Origin: CAZRXG01 sp964603985
GTDB taxonomy: Bacteria; Chloroflexota; Anaerolineae; Aggregatilineales; UBA3940
Reading direction: 5' to 3'
Assembly (NCBI GenBank): GCA_964603985.1
Contig: CAZRXG010000002.1
Location: forward strand, 124,001-188,000
Length of the DNA: 64,000 nucleotides
Shown: positions 59,304-64,000 of the stretch, one piece after another
Layout of the letters: every line of letters starts with the position of its first letter
Numbering within the stretch: the first letter of the stretch is position 1
Made by a program: the position numbers and the translations under genes
The notes under the pieces: generated by a model
Database searches by the model: none
The model's input: only the letters and a program-made list of their open reading frames with translations
What the model was told of the DNA's origin: nothing

Positions 59304-60236
59304 CTAACGCGAGGCCACGATCCGTCGAAGGTCGTCGTCAACCGGCCCGGCCTGACACAGCGCAATGACCTCCTGCTCGCCAAGCACACCGCGCTCGGTG
59401 ACCACGCTTGCGAAGCCGCTCCAGGGCGCGAGATCGAAGTAGAGGTTGCGGACGGCAACCCGGCGCGGCGCATCCGGCCAGATCTCTCCGGCGGAGTGAT
59501 CGGCGACAGGAGGCAGGCCCAGCCCGGCAGGCCACACCTTCGTCGTGTCCGCAGCCGCATAGCCGGGTTTGCCCAGAACCTGCGCCGAGGCGGCCACGCA
59601 CGCCGTCCCGATTTTGTTCGCGACCCCGGCTACAGTCAGGCTATCGGCACCAACGAGGAACAGGTCGGCCGCACGCAGCGCGTCGAAGGCGGCGGCATCG
59701 ACCATCAACACAACATCCAGGCCGTGCTCGGCGAGGTGGGCGGCCATCGCGCGGCCCTCAAGATTGGGACGCGATTCGAGGCAAATGATCCGCAGCGAAT
59801 GCCCCCTCTGTTCGGCAAAGGTCAGAGCATTTGCAACGGCGGTGCTGTAGCTGAGCGTCAGCACGGTCCCGGTTGAAGGCAGCACGCCGAGAGCGGCCTC
59901 GGCGATCCCCTGGGCGGCCTGATCGACCAACGCGACAAAGTCCAGGCACACGCGGCGCAGCGCGGCTACAGCAGCATCGAGCGCACGAGACTGCCCAACT
60001 GCAAGGACAGCCCGGTTGAGAATCTGCACGAGCGGGGCCATCGACGGCTGGCCGGACAGGATGTCGCCGGCGATCCCTAAGAGATCCTCCCGCATCTCGC
60101 CAAGGGTTGCCGGGGGCGACTGCTCGATGTATGCGATCAGCGCCGAAGCGCACGCCCGCGCCAGGACACTCGCACCCGACTCCTGGTCGCCGGCGATCTG
60201 GCTGACCTGCTCCTTCCAACCGGCCTGGTGCGGCAC
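59304..60236 (-). CDS. eIF2B alpha/beta/delta-related protein (IF-2B family)
   Basis: The 310-residue protein fits the bacterial IF-2B-like family that includes ribose-1,5-bisphosphate isomerase and MtnA relatives: LTLSYSTAVANALTFAE, ICLESRPNLEGRAMAAHL, VDAAAFDALRAADLFLVGADSL and GVANKIGTACVAASA. The family's phosphate and sugar site residues appear kept, so an isomerase on a phosphosugar is likely, though the substrate is unknown. Start GTG 60236 is 1 base after the hflX stop codon, indicating translational coupling. MtnA itself would be longer at the N-terminus, so MtnA is less likely. Confidence 0.78.
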   Translation of the reverse strand: MPHQAGWKEQVSQIAGDQESGASVLARACASALIAYIEQSPPATLGEMREDLLGIAGDILSGQPSMAPLVQILNRAVLAVGQSRALDAAVAALRRVCLDFVALVDQAAQGIAEAALGVLPSTGTVLTLSYSTAVANALTFAEQRGHSLRIICLESRPNLEGRAMAAHLAEHGLDVVLMVDAAAFDALRAADLFLVGADSLTVAGVANKIGTACVAASAQVLGKPGYAAADTTKVWPAGLGLPPVADHSAGEIWPDAPRRVAVRNLYFDLAPWSGFASVVTERGVLGEQEVIALCQAGPVDDDLRRIVASR

Positions 60237-60237
60237 C

Positions 60238-61581
60238 TCACGCCTCGCCCTGAGTGTCTACACGAAAAGCCTGATAAGCGGCCAGATAGCGAGGCTCAAG
60301 CATACCCACCAGTTCGACGTGGGCGTCAGCATGGATCTCGTTCTCGACCAGGGCAAGCTCGTGGAAGCGGGCGATAAGCTCGCCCTCGCTATACGGCAGA
60401 CGCACGGTGAGTCGAACCAGATGGCTTCGCACCATCTGCTCAACCCGTTTAAGCAGCTCATCCATGCCATCGCCACGTAGCGCGGAGACGGCCAACGCCT
60501 CAGGGTAGTCGGCCCTCAATGCGTCAAATACCTCCCGATCCTCAGGATCCGTCGGCAAGTCGATCTTGTTAAGCACCACCAGAGCGGGGGTGTCGGTGAT
60601 ACCAAGCTCATCGACCAGGGTGGCCTCGACAGCGCGTATTTGCTCAGGCGCATTCGGATGCGAGGCGTCAACCACATGCAGCAGCACGTCGGCCTCGGTG
60701 ATCTCCTCCAACGTGGCACGGAAAGCGGCCACCAGAAGGTGGGGGAGCTTCTGGATGAAGCCGACGGTATCGGTGAACAGGACTTCCTGCCCGGCAGGAA
60801 GGGTGACACGGCGCGTTGTAGGGTCGAGCGTGGCAAACAACTTGTCGGCGACGTACACCGATGCGCCGCTCAACCGGTTGAGCAACGTGGACTTACCTGC
60901 GTTAGTGTAGCCAACCAACGCCACAATCGGGACTCCCGACTGGCGACGGCGCGCCCGGTGCCGCTCACGGTGGGCGCGAACGGCCTCCAGCTCGCTTTTG
61001 ATGTGGGCAATGCGGCGGCCAATCTCCCGGCGGTCGATCTCAAGCTGAGTCTCGCCGGGGCCACGCAGACCAACGCCGCCCGCCCCACCCCGGGCCGCCC
61101 CACCGCCTGCCTGCCGCGCAAGGTGCGTCCACTGGCGCGTCAGGCGAGGGAGCCGGTATTCGTACTGGGCCAGGGTAACCTGGAGCGCTCCCTCCCTGGT
61201 GCGGGCGTGCTGGGCGAATATGTCCAGAATCAGGGCGGTGCGGTCGATGATGCGAACATCCTCGCCAAAGACCTCTTCTAACTGGTGCTGGTGACGGGGA
61301 GAAAGCTCGTCGTCAAAGATGACGATGTCTACCTCCAGCTCCTCGACCCAATCGTGAACTTCTTCGACCTTGCCGCTGCGGATGAAGGTGGCGGGGTCGG
61401 GGTGGTTGAGACGCTGGTAGGTCTGGCCGACGACATGAATCCCGGCCGTATCGGCCAGCAAGCCCAGTTCGGCAAGGGAATCCTCGACATCTAACACGCC
61501 GGTGTCACGGTGGAGCTTGACACCAACTAAAAAGCCGCGCGGCCTGTCTCGCACAATCTTTTCCATAGCCTTGTCATTCAC
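60238..61581 (-). CDS. hflX: GTPase HflX
   Basis: HflX is a ribosome-splitting GTPase used in heat and stress recovery. The 447-residue protein has the N-terminal HflX subdomains (GFLVGVKLHRDTGVL, DDELSPRHQHQLEEVF), the coiled GxGxxGxRGPGETQLEIDRR linker (here GGVGLRGPGETQLE) and a G domain with GYTNAGKSTLLN, DTVGFIQKLPHLLV and NKIDLP. Start GTG 61581 precedes the family N-terminus. Its last residues (RVDTQGEA) are encoded by one of the short repeats. The eIF2B-like gene follows after 1 base. Confidence 0.95.
   Translation of the reverse strand: MNDKAMEKIVRDRPRGFLVGVKLHRDTGVLDVEDSLAELGLLADTAGIHVVGQTYQRLNHPDPATFIRSGKVEEVHDWVEELEVDIVIFDDELSPRHQHQLEEVFGEDVRIIDRTALILDIFAQHARTREGALQVTLAQYEYRLPRLTRQWTHLARQAGGGAARGGAGGVGLRGPGETQLEIDRREIGRRIAHIKSELEAVRAHRERHRARRRQSGVPIVALVGYTNAGKSTLLNRLSGASVYVADKLFATLDPTTRRVTLPAGQEVLFTDTVGFIQKLPHLLVAAFRATLEEITEADVLLHVVDASHPNAPEQIRAVEATLVDELGITDTPALVVLNKIDLPTDPEDREVFDALRADYPEALAVSALRGDGMDELLKRVEQMVRSHLVRLTVRLPYSEGELIARFHELALVENEIHADAHVELVGMLEPRYLAAYQAFRVDTQGEA
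60257..60268 (+). repeat. CTACACGAA repeat, copy 4 (inside hflX 3' end)
   Basis: TCTACACGAAAA. Read on the minus strand it encodes the last residues of HflX (FRVDTQ region). Confidence 0.7.
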
Positions 61582-61606
61582 TGTGATCTTCTCGCCTGCC
61601 CTGATG

Positions 61607-61618
61607 TCTACACGAAAT
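61607..61618 (+). repeat. CTACACGAA repeat, copy 5 (upstream of hflX)
   Basis: TCTACACGAAAT, 26 bases before the hflX start codon on the minus strand; with copy 4 it flanks hflX as a direct repeat. Confidence 0.75.
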
Positions 61619-61647
61619 AATGGAGCGAAGGGCGGGAAGCAACGCCA

Positions 61648-62667
61648 TCAGTCCTCCGACCCGGGATAGAGACCCCCGGCCTCAAGAAACGTCTCAAGCA
61701 CCCGCCCAACCCGCTCCAGGCTTACCGGACTCACCTTGTCGGTGGTGTCCTGCGTAGTGTGCCAGAAAGTGTAGTCGAAGTCAATAATGTCTACGGCGGG
61801 GATCTCCTTCTCAAGAAAAGGGGTGTGATCGTCGAGCATGGAGTGGCGGACTTCGGGAATGAAGTAATCCAGGTAGCCCAGATCGGCGGCAATCGCCCAT
61901 AGATGCGCCTGCAGGACGGGATCGGAGTTACCTTCGAGGTAAATATCCTGATCGGCGTCGCCGATCATATCGACGATGATGACGTACTCCGGCGTGACCT
62001 CAAGACGCGCCGCAAAATCGCGCGACCCGGCGATCCAGTCCCAGCCGTCAAGCCGACCGTTGTCCTCGGCATCGAAGAAGGCCAGCCACACCTCGCCATC
62101 GACGGCGGCAAGATCCAGCACACGGGCCAGTTCGAGCAACACGGCAACGCCGCTGGCGCCGTCGTTGGCACCGGGGACCGGCTGATCGGGGTGATCGGGA
62201 TCGCAGTCGGCGCGGCGGCGGGTGTCGTAGTGCGCGCCGAGAAGAAAGACGCGCTCGCCCGCCCCGCTCCGTCCCAGCAGGTTGCGGCCCTCGACCCCCT
62301 TATAGACGAAAGACCGGGTCTCGGTATCCCAACCGGCATCCACAAGCCGGGCGAGGATGTAGTCGGCGGTACGACGCGAGGCTTCTGAGCCGGTCGGGCG
62401 TGGGCCGAACGTCATCTGAGCTTCGACGTGGCGCATGGCCTGCTCGCCGCTGAAGAGCAAAGGCGGCGTCGGCGAAGGCAACGGCGTCGGTGTGGGTGAT
62501 GGTGTTGGCGATACGACGGGAGTAGGGAGCACCACCGTCCCCGTGGGCGCAATTTCTACCCCCCTACCCCGGAGAGGCTGTATCACAAAAAAACCGGCGA
62601 GAGCAAGCAGCAACCCGCCAAAGATCAACCATGCCACAGTCGAAGTGTTCGTCCGTCGCGTTTGCAT
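61648..62667 (-). CDS. M28-family zinc aminopeptidase/carboxypeptidase, membrane-anchored
   Basis: The 339-residue protein has one N-terminal membrane anchor (VAWLIFGGLLLALAGFFVI), a Thr/Pro-rich spacer (about 40-72) and an M28 catalytic domain with the metal ligands in place: GAHYDTR (His, Asp), GANDGASGVAVLLELAR (Asp), FFDAEDNGRLDGWDW (Glu pair, Asp) and YIIVDMIGDAD. It acts outside the cell, trimming amino acids from peptides. Its start is 1 base after the trmFO stop, so the two are coupled; repeat copy 5 lies between it and hflX. Confidence 0.9.
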   Translation of the reverse strand: MQTRRTNTSTVAWLIFGGLLLALAGFFVIQPLRGRGVEIAPTGTVVLPTPVVSPTPSPTPTPLPSPTPPLLFSGEQAMRHVEAQMTFGPRPTGSEASRRTADYILARLVDAGWDTETRSFVYKGVEGRNLLGRSGAGERVFLLGAHYDTRRRADCDPDHPDQPVPGANDGASGVAVLLELARVLDLAAVDGEVWLAFFDAEDNGRLDGWDWIAGSRDFAARLEVTPEYVIIVDMIGDADQDIYLEGNSDPVLQAHLWAIAADLGYLDYFIPEVRHSMLDDHTPFLEKEIPAVDIIDFDYTFWHTTQDTTDKVSPVSLERVGRVLETFLEAGGLYPGSED

Positions 62668-62668
62668 G

Positions 62669-64000
62669 CTACCCGTCCGAGCTTACCCTACCAGGCTGTA
62701 CCTGGCCCTGGCGTTCGAGGAAACGCTCCAGCGACTCCAGCGCGCGCTCACTGTAGCGATTATAGCGCTGTCGTTTGTTGCGCACCGGAGGATCGAGAGG
62801 CGGCATAATGCCGAAGTTGGCCTTCATCGGCTGGAAGCGCTTCGCTTCGGCGTGGCTGATATAGTGAGCCAGCGCCCCCAGCATCGTCTCGCCGGGCAGC
62901 GTCCAGAGCGGCTGACCGGCCATCCGGCGGGCGGCGTTGATACCGGCCAGCAGACCGGTCCCGGCGTTGCCGATGTAGCCCTCGACGCCGGTGATCTGCC
63001 CGGCAAAGAACAGGTCGTCCCGCCCGCGAAACTGCATCGTGGCGTCAAGGAGTTGGGGGGCGTTGAGAAACGTGTTGCGATGCATCTGCCCAAGCCGGAC
63101 GAACTCGGCGTGCTCCAGGCCGGGGATCAAATGGAAGACGCGACGCTGCTCAGGCCAGCGCAGGTTGGTCTGGAAGCCGACCAGATTGTAGAGCGTCCCA
63201 GCGAGGTCGTCCTGACGCAACTGGACGACGGCATAGGGGCGCTTGCCGGTGCGCGGGTCGGTCAGGCCGACGGGACGCAGCGGGCCAAACGCCAGCGCGT
63301 CCGGGCCGCGCGCGGCCAGCACCTCAACCGGGAGACAGCCCTCAAAGAAATGAGGATCGTCGCGCTCGAATTCGCGTAGCTCAACCCGCTCGGCGGTGAG
63401 GAGGGCCTCGATAAAGCGGTGGTACTCCTCCTCGTTCATGGGGCAGTTGATGTAATCACCGCGCTCGTCTTCGCCGCGCCCGTAGCGCGACGCCCGGAAC
63501 GCAACCCGCATGTTGATCGACCCGGCGGTCACAATCGGGGCGAGGGCGTCGTAGAAATAGAGATACTCCGTGCCGACCAGCCGACCGATGTCGTCCGCCA
63601 GTGCAGAAGAAGTCAGCGGGCCGGTGGCAATGATGGCCGGTCCGCCGGGGACGCGTTTGACTTCCGCACGCCCCAGGGTGATGCGCGGGTGTGCCTCGAT
63701 GCGCTGCGTCACCAATTCGGCGAACTGCTCGCGGCCAACGGCCAGCGCGCCACCGGCAGGCACACGAGTCTCATCGGCGCAGGCCAGCACCAGCGAGCCA
63801 AGCCGCCGCAGCTCGGCCTTGAGAAGCCCGGCGGCCCGGTCGGGAAGGTCGGAGCCGAGCGAGTTGCTGCAAACCAGCTCGGCCAGCTTATCGCCGACGT
63901 GGGCGGGGGTCATCCTGTGGGGGCGCATTTCCCAGAGGACGACCTCCACGCCAAGCTGCGCGGCCTGCCAGGCGGCCTCAGTGCCCGCCAGCCCGCCGCC
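62669..64000 (-). CDS. trmFO: tRNA U54 methyltransferase TrmFO, 5' end missing
   Basis: TrmFO uses methylenetetrahydrofolate and FADH2 to make ribothymidine at tRNA position 54. The frame is open to the window edge, where it encodes GGGLAGTEAAWQAA, the FAD-binding fingerprint near the N-terminus; only the first few residues are lost. Further hallmarks: VVLWEMRPHRMTPAH, LVCSNSLGSD, a RTGKRPYAVVQLRQD stretch, and FFAGQITGVEGYIGNAGTGL. The enzyme is typical of Gram-positive and some other bacteria; the TrmA alternative is not seen. The stop is 1 base before the M28 start. ATG/GTG 63949 is internal. Confidence 0.95.
   Translation of the reverse strand, partial: GGGLAGTEAAWQAAQLGVEVVLWEMRPHRMTPAHVGDKLAELVCSNSLGSDLPDRAAGLLKAELRRLGSLVLACADETRVPAGGALAVGREQFAELVTQRIEAHPRITLGRAEVKRVPGGPAIIATGPLTSSALADDIGRLVGTEYLYFYDALAPIVTAGSINMRVAFRASRYGRGEDERGDYINCPMNEEEYHRFIEALLTAERVELREFERDDPHFFEGCLPVEVLAARGPDALAFGPLRPVGLTDPRTGKRPYAVVQLRQDDLAGTLYNLVGFQTNLRWPEQRRVFHLIPGLEHAEFVRLGQMHRNTFLNAPQLLDATMQFRGRDDLFFAGQITGVEGYIGNAGTGLLAGINAARRMAGQPLWTLPGETMLGALAHYISHAEAKRFQPMKANFGIMPPLDPPVRNKRQRYNRYSERALESLERFLERQGQVQPGRVSSDG

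Noticed and set aside
58961..61618. CRISPR array or integron attC cassettes
   Set aside because: The repeats are 12-23 bases, irregularly spaced (tens to over a thousand bases), with genes between them, so not CRISPR. One copy is followed by GTTAGAC, which fits a GTTRRRY core, but the others are not, and the gene orientation relative to the recombinase is wrong for an integron.

Overview
The window is a GC-rich bacterial chromosome segment, densely packed with housekeeping genes on both strands. It looks like a member of the phylum Chloroflexota, most likely Anaerolineae-like. That assignment rests on style rather than a marker tree: exported proteins with long Thr/Pro-rich linkers, a Ser/Thr kinase with an external Ig-like domain, paired LysM/L,D-transpeptidases, large GT39-type membrane glycosyltransferases, a BTAD-type regulator and many GTG/TTG starts. 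There are five tRNA genes (Leu-CAG, His-GTG, Ser-CGA, Asn-GTT, Leu-GAG), no rRNA, no CRISPR and no prophage. Both ends cut through genes: radA has lost its start and trmFO has lost its start.

Layout. 0-10 kb: radA, a membrane-anchored subtilase, an SLC13-type transporter, gatCA, a GT39-like glycosyltransferase and a STAS protein. 10-16 kb: a lipoprotein, tRNA-Leu, a DivIC/FtsB-like protein, a GNAT plus glycosyltransferase pair, and a BTAD regulator with a degenerate NTPase half. 16-25 kb: an oxidoreductase, a DUF971 protein, a HAD phosphatase, hisS behind a histidine leader-peptide attenuator, histidine ammonia-lyase, a radical SAM enzyme (AmrS type), tRNA-His and a primary-type sigma factor. 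25-36 kb: tRNA-Ser, tadA and tRNA-Asn, the rpsF-ssb-rpsR operon, a parvulin, panE, a second GT39 protein, an acyltransferase-like protein and tRNA-Leu. 36-47 kb: plsX, a glycosidase-fold/SnoaL fusion, relA/spoT, then an envelope cluster (M23 peptidase, TolB-like propeller, two LysM-L,D-transpeptidases) and an S1-domain protein. 47-56 kb: VKOR, a Ser/Thr kinase, a WYL regulator with a NUDIX gene, and a four-gene DUF2207/zinc-ribbon/helical/SPFH operon. 56-64 kb: a tyrosine recombinase-MFS-NERD-like operon next to a cluster of short repeats, then trmFO-M28 peptidase-hflX-eIF2B-like.

The strongest regulatory discovery is upstream of hisS. A consensus-like promoter and a good ribosome binding site drive a 30-codon ORF with five consecutive His codons. 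It is followed by a Rho-independent terminator whose 5' arm can pair instead with a perfect 8-base complement just after the His run. This is a complete leader-peptide attenuator for a tRNA synthetase gene. Other points of interest are the SPFH/zinc-ribbon/DUF2207 operon, which resembles the PspA-partner genes ydjGHI but carries an unrecognised helical protein; the recombinase-linked repeat family (CTACACGAA core) that also flanks hflX; a ribosome-binding site buried in a helix upstream of rpsF; and a BTAD regulator that has lost its P-loop.
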